From an uncultured Prevotella sp. (GTDB taxonomy: Bacteria; Bacteroidota; Bacteroidia; Bacteroidales; Bacteroidaceae), in NCBI GenBank assembly GCA_934272845.1, contig CAKQSF010000008.1, positions 1-64,000 on the forward strand: 64,000 bases of DNA. The letters run 5' to 3'. Positions 8,951 to 18,032 of the stretch are shown piece by piece. The position numbers and the translations under genes were made by a program. Every line of letters begins with the position of its first letter. Position 1 is the first letter of the stretch. The notes under the pieces are model-generated. The model made no database searches, was not told where the DNA came from, and was given only the letters and a program-made list of their open reading frames with translations.

Positions 8951-11900
8951 ATGGATTATTCCAAGATAAAAACATTAGGAGCAGACGAAAAGTGCCTGTT
9001 GACGTTATACACGTTGTTCACCATAAAGGATCTGTCTGGCAATAAATTACGAAAGTTATTGGTAGAACTGACAGGCAACCGGTCGTTGGACGTAACTGTT
9101 GTAACGAAGCAGTTAGTATCAGCAGGCTTCTTGAAGATGACGAGTTACAATTGGCGTAATAATTCATACGACTATGCTATAAAAGAGTGTTGGATGTTGC
9201 CGTGCATGCTCTACCTGTTTGATGAGGAAAAGCCCATGGTAAATGACTTCCTTGAAAGGGCAAAGGAGTTGAAACCAGTTCCAATACAAAAAGTGTTTTG
9301 GCATTATATATGTAATAGTTTCAGTGCTATAGACGATGCGTTGCTCGGAAGTTGCGTCTATTCCGTGGGAGCAGAATACTTCCTCCCCGTGATGTTAGAC
9401 GAACGTTTCGCTAATTTGGTGCTGAAACTGCCTACGTTCGTGTTTTATGACCAGATAGAACACATGCTTGTCGACATCTTTGATAATGAGAAGATGGTCG
9501 ACGTGAACTACATTCGTTCGCTGTTAGCAAGTTACAAACAGGGAGAAGACAAGGAAATGTCGCAGCGAATGAGGTGTCTTACCGACCTTTATGACTATAT
9601 GGCGTATGGCCATTTGCCAGAGTTTCTATTGCCAACAAACAAGAACCACAGCATCATAGCAGGCATTGCCGAGATGTATAGGGGCAATAATGAGAAGGCT
9701 TTCAAACACTTTAAAACGGCATTAGCGTTGCATAACAAGCAAGGGTACGCCTCAAAGCGCGTGACATATCTGCCTCTTGCCATCACAAACTTCTTCTATA
9801 TCCTCGCCTGTTACTTTGAAGGCACAGAGACAGGGCGTAAGGCTGCGTTAGGAGTGAATAGGGCACCATCAGACTATAACACAGATGCAGCAAAGACACT
9901 CTATTGTATTCTATATAATGCAGCGACAGATAATCAGTTAAAAGCCCAACTAAAGCAACTGCGAGAGTCTGATAACGTAGTGAACAGATGTCTTGGTGTG
10001 CTCATGAGCAAGTACATGGGGCTGAAGTCACAGGTAAAAGACCCAGTGGAGTGGGCTATACTGAAGCAGGAAATGCGTAAGTATCTCACTCTTGACGAGG
10101 CGACATTGACTGCACAGAACGCTGCTTTTGGTGAGAAACAACTGCTAACTTCCGTGTATCATAAGCAGGAATGGGAGAACGTATTGGAGCAATTGATGCG
10201 CGGAACAGGTGCAAGTCGTGGGGCTGAGGGCGTAAAAGAAGAGAGGTTAGGCTATGTGCTCAGCGATATAAACGAAGATAGTGTAGAGGTGAGAGTGCAG
10301 CGACGCTTGAAGAATGGCTCATGGGGAGCAGGAAAAACTGTGACACTTAACAACTTCTATAATATGAGTCTGATGGAGATGAGCGAGTCAGACAAACGCA
10401 TAGCACTCAATGCCAAATCGCAATATTATGATTATTATAGGCTCAAACTGAAGTGGGTTCTGCCAGAAATGGTTGAAGATCAGCGCCTGCTGGTAGGTCG
10501 TTATGCACCGTTTGCTCCTGTAACGGTAACGGAAGTGCCACCTTATATAACCCTAACTCGTACTCCTTACGGCTTTGATGTTAGTAGCAACGTGCCAGTA
10601 GAGAATGCTAATGACAGTGTGGTTGTAGTGCGTCGCGACTCTTACAGCATAGACTTTGTGCAGTTATCAGCAATTCAACAGTCTTTCTACACGCGTCTTT
10701 TGTCGCTTGGTCACTTCCCTTTAGAGGCGGAGGAGCAGTTGCGTGACTTCCTGTCAAACGTCGGTGGCAAAATAGAAGTGAACAGTGACCTTATTGAAGG
10801 AGGCAGCACTATGCCGATAGTAGAGGGAACATCGCAGTTGACTGTGCAGATAAAGCCTGCCGAGAGAGGCATCTATGAACTGCGAGTCATGGTGCGCCCA
10901 TTGGAGAACGGACGTGTGCAGTGTAAGCCTTGCAGTGGAGATGAAGTGATAGTAGACTGTGATGAATCCAAGAACTACGTGCGTGTGCAGCGCGATATGG
11001 AGAAAGAACGCGAGAACGCAAAGGCATTTGTCAGTGCGGCTAACCTAACGTTGCGTAGCATAGGCAGTACAATAACTCTGGAAGCATATGAACTTCTGCC
11101 TGTGATAGAGTATGCGCAGCAGCATACGGACCAAATATCCTGTGAATGGAAAGAGGGTGCTCACATAAAGATAAGCAACCGAACGTCCGCTGCCTGGAAC
11201 GGTGCTATAAAGAAAAACGAAAATGGTTGGTTTGAGATAGAGGGTAGTGTGGAACTAGAACAGGATAAAGTCGTCAGCATGGCAGAACTTCTTGATCTTG
11301 TAAGCCATAGCCGGGGAAGGTTCATTAAACTCAGTGACGGAGAGTTCCTTGCTATCAGTGATAAACTGCACAAGCAGTTGGCGCAACTCAATGCCATCGC
11401 TGCACGCTCGCACGGAAGACTGCAGATGTCGCCATTCTCTGCTGCATTGCTTGGTCCAGAAGTACTGAAAGGAGAATTGACATTAGAGCAAGACGATGAA
11501 CTAAAGCAGATAAGGAAACGCATTAAGGACGCCAGCAACTATACACCAGATGTTCCTAAGACGCTTAACGCAACATTGCGTAACTACCAAAAGGAGGGAT
11601 TCTGCTGGATGTCACGCCTTAATAAGTGGGGTGCGGGAGCGTTGTTAGCCGATGATATGGGCCTTGGTAAGACGATACAGACCATTACTTTCCTGCTATC
11701 AAAGGCGGATGAAGGGCCTGCACTCGTTGTAGCCCCAGCGTCAGTTGCGCCAAACTGGAAGACGGAGTTTGAGAAGTTCGCCCCGTCATTGAATGTATCA
11801 CTCCTCAACTTTGCAGATAATCGTGATGCGCTTGTTAATAATGCTAAGGCTGGTGATGTCGTTATAACCACCTATGGCCTGCTGCTCAGTGTGAAAGATG

Positions 11901-12982
11901 CGCTGACAGAGAAGCACTGGACAACTATATGTCTTGATGAGGCGCATATAATAAAGAACCGTGGAGCGAAGACTTCTGCTGTGGCAATGCAGTTGAAGAG
12001 TGATAATCGCGTGATGCTTACAGGTACACCTGTACAGAATCATCTCAGCGAACTGTGGAATCTCTTCCAGTTTGTCAACCCAGGTCTGCTGGGAAGTTTC
12101 GAGGATTTCAGTCGTCGTTTTATCATTCCGATAGAGCAGAACGGTGATAAAGTGATGCAGAAGGAACTTGATCGCCTTGTGAAACCCTTCATGTTACGCC
12201 GTACTAAGGACAAAGTAGCGAAGGAACTTCCAAGCAAGGAGGAGATATATCAGCATGTTACGCTGAGCGAGGAGGAAATGCTGGTTTATGAAGTGCTGCG
12301 TCGCAAGGCCGAGGCTTTGTTGCTAAGCGAGGGCGGAGGCAAAGTGTCTATGAACACACTTTCGGAGATTACGCGTCTGCGCCAGTACTCTTGCGACTGC
12401 CGTTTGGTGGAAGAAGGCCGCAAGGGAGCCGGTGATAAGTCGGGTTCTAAGATTACTGCGCTACTCGAATTGCTTGAGACTATCATCGATGGACTTACCG
12501 TTAAGAAGAACGGAACGATGAACGGTGGTGTACTAGTTTTCTCGCAGTTCACATCTTACCTTGCTTTGATAAAGAAGGCACTTGACGCTGAGGGCATAAA
12601 GTATCTGTACATAGACGGTTCGGTGCCTATTAAGACACGCCAAGAACTGGTGGAAGAGTTTCAGAAAGGTTCATGTCCAGTGTTCCTTATCTCGCTGAAA
12701 GCAGGCGGATTAGGTCTAAATCTTACTCGTGCCAACTATGTCGTCCACACTGATCCGTGGTGGAACCCCGCCATAGAGGCCCAGGCTACGGACCGTGCTC
12801 ACCGCATAGGACAACAGCAGGCTGTCACGGTATATCACCTAATAGCCGAGGGTACGATAGAAGAAAAAATACAACGTCTGCATGAACGCAAGCAGGCACT
12901 TGTGCAAGACATACTCGAAAGCACCGATATGAGCCATAAACTCACTGGTGAGGACTTGCTCGAAATGGTTCGAGCAAAATAA
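8951..12982 (+). CDS. SNF2/RapA-like DEAD/DEAH helicase
   Basis: A 1343-residue SNF2-family ATPase, expected to translocate on double-stranded DNA. The C-terminal third holds the two RecA lobes: Walker A in ADDMGLGKTIQT near residue 900, the DEAH box in CLDEAHIIKNRG near 996, motif III in LTGTPVQNHLSELWNLF, and the second lobe with VLVFSQFTSYLAL, SLKAGGLGLNL and DRAHRIGQ. The first 850 residues are not a recognised catalytic domain. The N-terminus looks like a winged helix, followed by a mainly helical and then a beta-rich region, with no SWIM zinc finger seen. It follows sufE by 44 bp. Its cellular role is unknown; transcription recycling, repair and defence are all possible. Confidence 0.93.
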   Translation: MDYSKIKTLGADEKCLLTLYTLFTIKDLSGNKLRKLLVELTGNRSLDVTVVTKQLVSAGFLKMTSYNWRNNSYDYAIKECWMLPCMLYLFDEEKPMVNDFLERAKELKPVPIQKVFWHYICNSFSAIDDALLGSCVYSVGAEYFLPVMLDERFANLVLKLPTFVFYDQIEHMLVDIFDNEKMVDVNYIRSLLASYKQGEDKEMSQRMRCLTDLYDYMAYGHLPEFLLPTNKNHSIIAGIAEMYRGNNEKAFKHFKTALALHNKQGYASKRVTYLPLAITNFFYILACYFEGTETGRKAALGVNRAPSDYNTDAAKTLYCILYNAATDNQLKAQLKQLRESDNVVNRCLGVLMSKYMGLKSQVKDPVEWAILKQEMRKYLTLDEATLTAQNAAFGEKQLLTSVYHKQEWENVLEQLMRGTGASRGAEGVKEERLGYVLSDINEDSVEVRVQRRLKNGSWGAGKTVTLNNFYNMSLMEMSESDKRIALNAKSQYYDYYRLKLKWVLPEMVEDQRLLVGRYAPFAPVTVTEVPPYITLTRTPYGFDVSSNVPVENANDSVVVVRRDSYSIDFVQLSAIQQSFYTRLLSLGHFPLEAEEQLRDFLSNVGGKIEVNSDLIEGGSTMPIVEGTSQLTVQIKPAERGIYELRVMVRPLENGRVQCKPCSGDEVIVDCDESKNYVRVQRDMEKERENAKAFVSAANLTLRSIGSTITLEAYELLPVIEYAQQHTDQISCEWKEGAHIKISNRTSAAWNGAIKKNENGWFEIEGSVELEQDKVVSMAELLDLVSHSRGRFIKLSDGEFLAISDKLHKQLAQLNAIAARSHGRLQMSPFSAALLGPEVLKGELTLEQDDELKQIRKRIKDASNYTPDVPKTLNATLRNYQKEGFCWMSRLNKWGAGALLADDMGLGKTIQTITFLLSKADEGPALVVAPASVAPNWKTEFEKFAPSLNVSLLNFADNRDALVNNAKAGDVVITTYGLLLSVKDALTEKHWTTICLDEAHIIKNRGAKTSAVAMQLKSDNRVMLTGTPVQNHLSELWNLFQFVNPGLLGSFEDFSRRFIIPIEQNGDKVMQKELDRLVKPFMLRRTKDKVAKELPSKEEIYQHVTLSEEEMLVYEVLRRKAEALLLSEGGGKVSMNTLSEITRLRQYSCDCRLVEEGRKGAGDKSGSKITALLELLETIIDGLTVKKNGTMNGGVLVFSQFTSYLALIKKALDAEGIKYLYIDGSVPIKTRQELVEEFQKGSCPVFLISLKAGGLGLNLTRANYVVHTDPWWNPAIEAQATDRAHRIGQQQAVTVYHLIAEGTIEEKIQRLHERKQALVQDILESTDMSHKLTGEDLLEMVRAK

Positions 12983-13077
12983 TAATGCAGCGCAGAGTAA
13001 GTGGAAACATGTTTTGTGGTTAATAAAACGTAGGCAGAATTAATAAAAACTCAGTCTGCCAAATGCAGTAAATAGTC

Positions 13078-13117
13078 AAAAGGTGTGAACCGTCCATGAG
13101 GAGTTCACACCTTTTTT
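13078..13117. terminator. Bidirectional terminator between convergent genes
   Basis: Perfect 13-bp arms AAAAGGTGTGAAC and GTTCACACCTTTT flank a 12-base loop, with A and T tracts outside. It serves both the SNF2 gene (plus) and the CHAT operon (minus). Confidence 0.93.
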
Positions 13118-13150
13118 GTGTCAGTATTAACATACTTTTAGAGCATATTT

Positions 13151-15937
13151 TTAGTCTAACATCACGAATGCCGCCCACAGGAATGGGTCAGGATGCTTCT
13201 TCCTTATTATCTCTTTCGCCTGTTCAAACGCCTTGCGCTTGTCCCAAGCATTGGCACGATCGGTTAACCTCTCGTAGAAGGTAGTCATGAATTCAGACGT
13301 CACCTTGTCGTTAACGCTCCACAATGACATTACAATTGTGCCGACCCCAGCCTTCTTAAAGGCGCGTTGCAGTCCGTAGATACCCTCTGAGGTAACCTTG
13401 CCCTGCGCAGTTTTGCATGCAGAAAGCACCGCAAGGTCAGTGCCGCTGAGGTCAAGGTAGGCAATATCCTTTGCCGAAAGTATGCCGCCCAGCGCAAACA
13501 TCTTTTTGTTTTTGCCCAGCCATGCGGCATTGCCACCAGCGAAAACCAGTCCCGATAGCGACATAGCATCGGTGTAACCTTTTAGGAAATCCTTATTTTT
13601 AGCCTCGTCGGGAGTATAATAGAACCCGTGAGTTGCTATGTGAATGATAGCCGGAGCCTTGCCGTTCATGGCGATAAACGATTCTGCATTGCCCTCAGTC
13701 CCTATGTATGTGGTGACGGAATATCCACCGTTGCGCAGCGTTAGACCAATCTTCTCCACTTCTTTTTGCGTATGTCGCAGGTCTTTGAAGCCTTTATCGC
13801 CGTATTCAGAGCGCATCATCCACGCTAAGTCGGGTTTGTTGTACCTCCTACTTTTCTCCTCCATCGTCTCTCGAGACAGGTCATATTTCAGTCCACCGTA
13901 TAGTGTTGCCGTCTTGTCTACAGGCAGGTTACGATGCGTTCTCCCCAGTTCTCTAGCCGATGTAAGCCTAATGAAGTTGTAATGCTGCCCTAGAGTAGTG
14001 CCGTCAGTCAGCGGAAGTGCCTCTAAGGATATGCTGTGTATTGCGCCAGAAGGTATGTAATACACTGTGCTCCCTTCCTTTACGTGCTCCCGTATAGCCC
14101 CCCATAGCAGTTTTGTAGCATCGTCGTGTGTCAGTTCTTGGTTGTAAAGCACAAAACTTGGTGCGCCATCAAGCAGCGAATCCAGTTGCTGTTGCAGGAA
14201 ACACCGTACGAGGAATGGGTGCTCCATGTCGCGTTTGAAGATGTAGGCATCATATTTATGAATGGAGTCACCGTCCGTATAGTCAGAGAAGTCCACCACA
14301 ACCTCGTTCTCTCCCAGTCTGTTTCTAACCGTTTGGTAATCTAGGTCAATGAAAGCGTTACGCTCCTTGTAGGGTTTACACTTGTTGCTCAGCCTTTTTT
14401 CTAAATTCCTTTGCATGAAGGTCAGGCTGTCAATCTCGTGTCTGTTGTGCGTGTAATTGCTTTTCATAGCCTGCAGTTTGTTGTTAATAGCGTACAACAA
14501 GCGATAGTCGGCAATGTCCTTCTCAGTTCCTTCCTTGCGTATTATGTCGACAACCGACCTCTCAGTCTCGAGTAACAAGGTCTTTGTAAAGAGCATGGCG
14601 TTATAACATATCTCCGTCAGTTCGTTGTTTTGAAAACCATATCTCATAGCGAAAGCCGATGTGCATGGCAGGTATTTCAGAGCATCATTCCACAACTGTT
14701 CGCGCTGTGAGGCAGTAGAGTAGCGCCATGACAGCCTCATGTTGGCAAGCATACGCCCCATTGCTTGACGAAACAGGCTGTCAGCCTTGTCAGTGTTGCC
14801 GTATGCTCCCTCTATATTGGCTAATTGGAACAGTGTGAGGTGATACAGGTTTGACGTCTCGCCGTGTTTGTTCTTTATTATTTCAGCATATTTTCTGTAT
14901 ATGTCAAACGCCTCCGCGTATCGTTTTTGTTTATAGTACACCTCGCCTTTGTACTGCAAACTCTTGAATTTCTCAGCCGAGTCCTCCGCTTTTTTATCAG
15001 GCACTGCGTAGTAAGCACGGTCAAAACATTCTATGGCCTTGTCATAGTTATGGAGGTTGAAATAACATATACCTTTTATATTATAGAAGGCAGCAATCAT
15101 TTCTTTGTCTTGATGCGGATAGCCTACGCCGTATTCAAGGCTATCCAGGCAGGCGAGAGCAGCATTATTGTCATTCATCTGAGAGTACAGAGTACACAGA
15201 TTTTTGTATGCCTGATAATATTTTTCGCTGTTTTCCCCTTCCAGTTTCTTAGTTTGTTCTACGTATTCCTTAGCGTATTTGATGGCTTCTTGCATATTTC
15301 CCCGAAGTTGTTCAAGGGTCATATACGAAGCATAGTACAGCAATTTAGCGTTTTCTCTTTCAATGAAATTCAACTTCTGTGCGCTTTCCCAGTATTCCTT
15401 CAGATAAACTTCAGCCATCACCAACTCTCTGTTTTCGATGTAAAAGTTAAACCAGTACATGTGGAATATGATATGTGTCTGTGGTGATTGTGAGGCAAAG
15501 TACAGCGAGTCCAGGCTACTCTCGTAGTGGTTGTAGTCTTCCTTAATGCCCGTCATTCTGCAAAGTTTAAGCAGGCTGGTCAGTATAATCGCTTGGGCAA
15601 TGTCGCTTTTCTCCTCGTGCGCCATCCTTAAAGCCTCAAGGTAATGCTCCTTAGCCTCGTCCCATTTTCCCCATTGCATCTCCATGAATCCAATAGATTG
15701 CAGCATTTGCGCCTGAAGGTTCATGTCACCCATTTCCCCGTAGCCCTTCTCAGCCTTTTTCAAGTCCTCGTATGCTGCTTCATGTTTTCCCGCTTCAGTG
15801 TCAAGCGTGCTCTGCCTGTGCCAATACATAGGACTGCCGTACCTGTAGGGATTATCTTGAGCACGCACGCATTGCGCTGACAATAGCCAGAGAAGCATAG
15901 TCAACACGAAAGAGGATATATAGTGTATGGCTTTCAT
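13151..15937 (-). CDS. Exported TPR-CHAT caspase-like protease
   Basis: The protein of about 928 residues opens with a clear signal peptide (MKAIHYISSFVLTMLLWLLS, cleavage after VRAQ), so it should act in the periplasm or beyond. Residues 30-430 are alpha-helical tetratricopeptide-like repeats (for example YDKAIECFDRAYY, YAEAFDIYRKYAE), a peptide-binding scaffold. The C-terminal 300 residues are a CHAT (clan CD) protease domain with both catalytic residues: His770 in IIHIATHGFYYTP and Cys841 in LAVLSACKTAQGK. It is the last gene of a four-gene operon, 7 bp after the membrane-protein gene. The ATG at 15937 is chosen because the 10 extra residues from 15967 would spoil the signal peptide. The substrate is not known; the upstream membrane protein is a candidate (inference). 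Confidence 0.92.
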   Translation of the reverse strand: MKAIHYISSFVLTMLLWLLSAQCVRAQDNPYRYGSPMYWHRQSTLDTEAGKHEAAYEDLKKAEKGYGEMGDMNLQAQMLQSIGFMEMQWGKWDEAKEHYLEALRMAHEEKSDIAQAIILTSLLKLCRMTGIKEDYNHYESSLDSLYFASQSPQTHIIFHMYWFNFYIENRELVMAEVYLKEYWESAQKLNFIERENAKLLYYASYMTLEQLRGNMQEAIKYAKEYVEQTKKLEGENSEKYYQAYKNLCTLYSQMNDNNAALACLDSLEYGVGYPHQDKEMIAAFYNIKGICYFNLHNYDKAIECFDRAYYAVPDKKAEDSAEKFKSLQYKGEVYYKQKRYAEAFDIYRKYAEIIKNKHGETSNLYHLTLFQLANIEGAYGNTDKADSLFRQAMGRMLANMRLSWRYSTASQREQLWNDALKYLPCTSAFAMRYGFQNNELTEICYNAMLFTKTLLLETERSVVDIIRKEGTEKDIADYRLLYAINNKLQAMKSNYTHNRHEIDSLTFMQRNLEKRLSNKCKPYKERNAFIDLDYQTVRNRLGENEVVVDFSDYTDGDSIHKYDAYIFKRDMEHPFLVRCFLQQQLDSLLDGAPSFVLYNQELTHDDATKLLWGAIREHVKEGSTVYYIPSGAIHSISLEALPLTDGTTLGQHYNFIRLTSARELGRTHRNLPVDKTATLYGGLKYDLSRETMEEKSRRYNKPDLAWMMRSEYGDKGFKDLRHTQKEVEKIGLTLRNGGYSVTTYIGTEGNAESFIAMNGKAPAIIHIATHGFYYTPDEAKNKDFLKGYTDAMSLSGLVFAGGNAAWLGKNKKMFALGGILSAKDIAYLDLSGTDLAVLSACKTAQGKVTSEGIYGLQRAFKKAGVGTIVMSLWSVNDKVTSEFMTTFYERLTDRANAWDKRKAFEQAKEIIRKKHPDPFLWAAFVMLD

Positions 15938-15944
15938 TATCTTG

Positions 15945-16367
15945 TTACTTATGAGGTGTTGTGGCATGGGAGGTCACGGAATCCTTCATCGTGCTGTCGC
16001 ATGGTACGAAAACATCGTCGCCACCACGCACGTTACCATCGTCAGCAGCGTCACCTTGCAACAGTGGAGGGACCACGAAGAATCCTATCACCAACGCAGC
16101 GGCTATGCCGGCAATGCTTATGCTCACCATCGCTCTACGCTTTCTTCGTTGCATTGCTTGGTAGTATGTGTTGCGGAAACCATTCGTCTGCTCCGCCTTG
16201 CTCGAAGCGCTCCTTACGCTCGCAATAACCAACTTCGTGAACTCGTATTGCCTCCTTCTCTCCTCCTTCTCCTCTATCCATTTCATGAACAGCGTCTTAT
16301 CCTTCTCCGTCCACGTGTCCTTGTGGAGCAGGAAGTCATCAATTCTGTCTTGCGTATCCTTGTCCAT
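15945..16367 (-). CDS. Single-pass membrane protein, possible anti-sigma factor
   Basis: I recognise no named domain in this 140-residue protein. It has a charged, helical N-terminal part (residues 1-79, rich in E/K/R), one membrane segment at about 81-103 (VSISIAGIAAALVIGFFVVP), and a short acidic tail of about 37 residues rich in D, S and T. The RKRR run before the membrane segment predicts the N-terminus in the cytosol and the tail in the periplasm. That topology, and a position 12 bp after a sigma-factor gene, is what one expects of an anti-sigma factor, although no zinc-binding anti-sigma or FecR motif is visible. The two exported proteases in the same operon could act on the tail (inference). 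Confidence 0.75.
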   Translation of the reverse strand: MDKDTQDRIDDFLLHKDTWTEKDKTLFMKWIEEKEERRRQYEFTKLVIASVRSASSKAEQTNGFRNTYYQAMQRRKRRAMVSISIAGIAAALVIGFFVVPPLLQGDAADDGNVRGGDDVFVPCDSTMKDSVTSHATTPHK

Positions 16368-16379
16368 GGTGTTGTCGTC

Positions 16380-17045
16380 TTATGATTTTAGGTAAGTATT
16401 ATAAATGCTCTGTGCCGAGGTGCGTAGTGATTCCATGCACTTATACTTCTTCGTCTTCAGAGCGTCCTTTGATGTTATCGTGGGCATCTCGTTGAGAATG
16501 ATGTCCAGGTCCTTCTCCTCATAATAGAACTTGCGCAGTATCTCGGCGCAGCGTACCGACATGTGGGCGATAACGTCGGCAATGATGTCGTGCATAGTAT
16601 CCCCCTCAGTGTCGTATAGAGCGTCAATATACTCCTGTTCGTTGAAGCGTTCTGCAGCGTTACGTCTTCTCCATACCGTTTCAGGGTCAGCGTAGTACGG
16701 ATTGTTTTTTACCCATTCCTTATACTTAATGCGCGCTATACCCATGAAGTATGTCAGTATGCTGCACTTCAAAGGCTCGCCATTCTTGCCCATAACGATG
16801 CCACGGTCCGTGGAAATCTTACCGTTATCAATGTGCTCCCACAACGTGATGAAGGTGCGTTGGAAAATCTCGTCAGCAGTTTCGTCATCAGCAAAGAATA
16901 CACCCCGGTGGTTTTCCCGGAAATAATCCATGCAATAGTCGTACAGTTCCTGCTGTATCTTCCTGTCATTTGTGTTCATGCCCATCACTAGGCGAGCCTC
17001 CTTCTCCTGCAACCGAGTGCGCATAGGTCCTATCTTCGCCATCAT
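16380..17045 (-). CDS. Sigma-70 family (ECF-like) RNA polymerase sigma factor
   Basis: The 221-residue protein has a sigma region 2: TADEIFQRTFITLWEHI at about 57-72 and a region 2.4-like segment LTYFMGIARIKYKEWVKNNP at 97-116. It has a C-terminal region 4-like helix-turn-helix (SVRCAEILRKFYYEEKDLDI, then SKDALKTKKYKCMESL). The gene starts inside the caspase gene's stop (ATGA overlap), supporting translational coupling and the start at 17045; a shorter start at 16979 is also possible. It probably drives transcription of this operon and other targets. The likely regulator is the membrane protein encoded next. Confidence 0.88.
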   Translation of the reverse strand: MMAKIGPMRTRLQEKEARLVMGMNTNDRKIQQELYDYCMDYFRENHRGVFFADDETADEIFQRTFITLWEHIDNGKISTDRGIVMGKNGEPLKCSILTYFMGIARIKYKEWVKNNPYYADPETVWRRRNAAERFNEQEYIDALYDTEGDTMHDIIADVIAHMSVRCAEILRKFYYEEKDLDIILNEMPTITSKDALKTKKYKCMESLRTSAQSIYNTYLKS

Positions 17046-17992
17046 TTGCTCAGTATATCGATTATGTAATATCTGTCTTTGTCCTCCCCCGATAGTTCAG
17101 GGTATTGCGAACTGCTGCGTGTATTGCTACTTACTACCTTTCTTATTCTCCTCATCAACTCCTCGTTGTTAACCCTATCGCCCCTCCTTATCTCCTGGCA
17201 AAGGGCGTAAGTCAGTTTGCCCATAGGCGGATTCTTCATCTCCGTGTTCTTCTGGTTGCTCCTGCATGCGCTAATGGTTATCCACTTTTCAGGTAATGGA
17301 ACAGCCTTCGGGTTGACAACCCTCTCGCTAGTGAAGAACGACTTCATTGCTTCGAACGCCTCTTCGGTGCCTCGTGCGCACTGTCCGTCAACCATTAAGG
17401 TGTCCTCCACGCCCCTTACGCAGTCCTGCTCTTCGTCCTCCCTCGTAGCGTCGCCACTGTGGCAGGCGTCTAAGACGACAAGCATCCTGCCACTGTTGCC
17501 AATCCTTCGGCGTATGGCGTTGAGGTAAACGTTAACCTCGTCGTCCGTAAGGTGGCGCTCACCGTGATACGTACGGCTTGCCCTGCGCATGGCATCGTAA
17601 GGAATCCAACACTCGTCCAGTCCGTCCCTTTCGTCATTGTGGCGGTCTGTCATCTGCTGTCCGTGCCCAGAATAATGCACGTACACCACGTCACCCTCCC
17701 GACATACCATTGCCAACTTCTTGAAAGCCCCTACAATTGCAGCCTTTGTAGCCTGCTGATTAACCAGCGCGGTGATGTGGCGGTAGCCAGCATCCTTCAG
17801 AAGGGCCCTTACGTATGGCACGTCCTTATCGCCATTTATCTTGCCCCACGCACTATCCTGCTGCTGCCCTAAGCCAATAAGCAACGCTCTCTTTGTCTGC
17901 GCCTGGGTAGGGGCAGACAAAGAGAGCAATATAAGAAGAATGCATGTCAGTACCGTTCTTGTTACTGACAGCAGGTAAAAGAGTCTCTGCAT
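17042..17992 (-). CDS. Exported caspase family (peptidase C14) protease
   Basis: The 316-residue protein has a signal peptide (MQRLFYLLSVTRTVLTCILL, cleavage near TQAQ) followed by a caspase/metacaspase fold. The catalytic dyad is intact: His110 in VHYSGHGQQ and Cys177 in LVVLDACHSGD, with the first strand KRALLIGLG. Unlike eukaryotic caspases there is no prodomain beyond the signal. I start at the ATG at 17992; a TTG 15 bp upstream would extend it but weakens the signal peptide. It is the first gene of the caspase-sigma-membrane protein-CHAT operon. A MITE begins 41 bp upstream of its ATG and may contain or disrupt the promoter. Confidence 0.92.
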   Translation of the reverse strand: MQRLFYLLSVTRTVLTCILLILLSLSAPTQAQTKRALLIGLGQQQDSAWGKINGDKDVPYVRALLKDAGYRHITALVNQQATKAAIVGAFKKLAMVCREGDVVYVHYSGHGQQMTDRHNDERDGLDECWIPYDAMRRASRTYHGERHLTDDEVNVYLNAIRRRIGNSGRMLVVLDACHSGDATREDEEQDCVRGVEDTLMVDGQCARGTEEAFEAMKSFFTSERVVNPKAVPLPEKWITISACRSNQKNTEMKNPPMGKLTYALCQEIRRGDRVNNEELMRRIRKVVSSNTRSSSQYPELSGEDKDRYYIIDILSK

Positions 17993-18032
17993 GATGGGGT
18001 TATGCAAATAATTATAGGTTATTAGACTGTAA

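Noticed and set aside
14864..15487. 207-residue plus-strand reading frame opposite the CHAT gene
   Set aside because: It is a shadow of the TPR region; the minus-strand protein has clear domains, and the hydrophobic content of the shadow comes from reverse-complemented charged codons.
13151..17992. Type III-E CRISPR (Craspase) locus
   Set aside because: The TPR-CHAT protein has a signal peptide, and no gRAMP, Cas1/2 or CRISPR repeats are present; only the protease-sigma logic is comparable.
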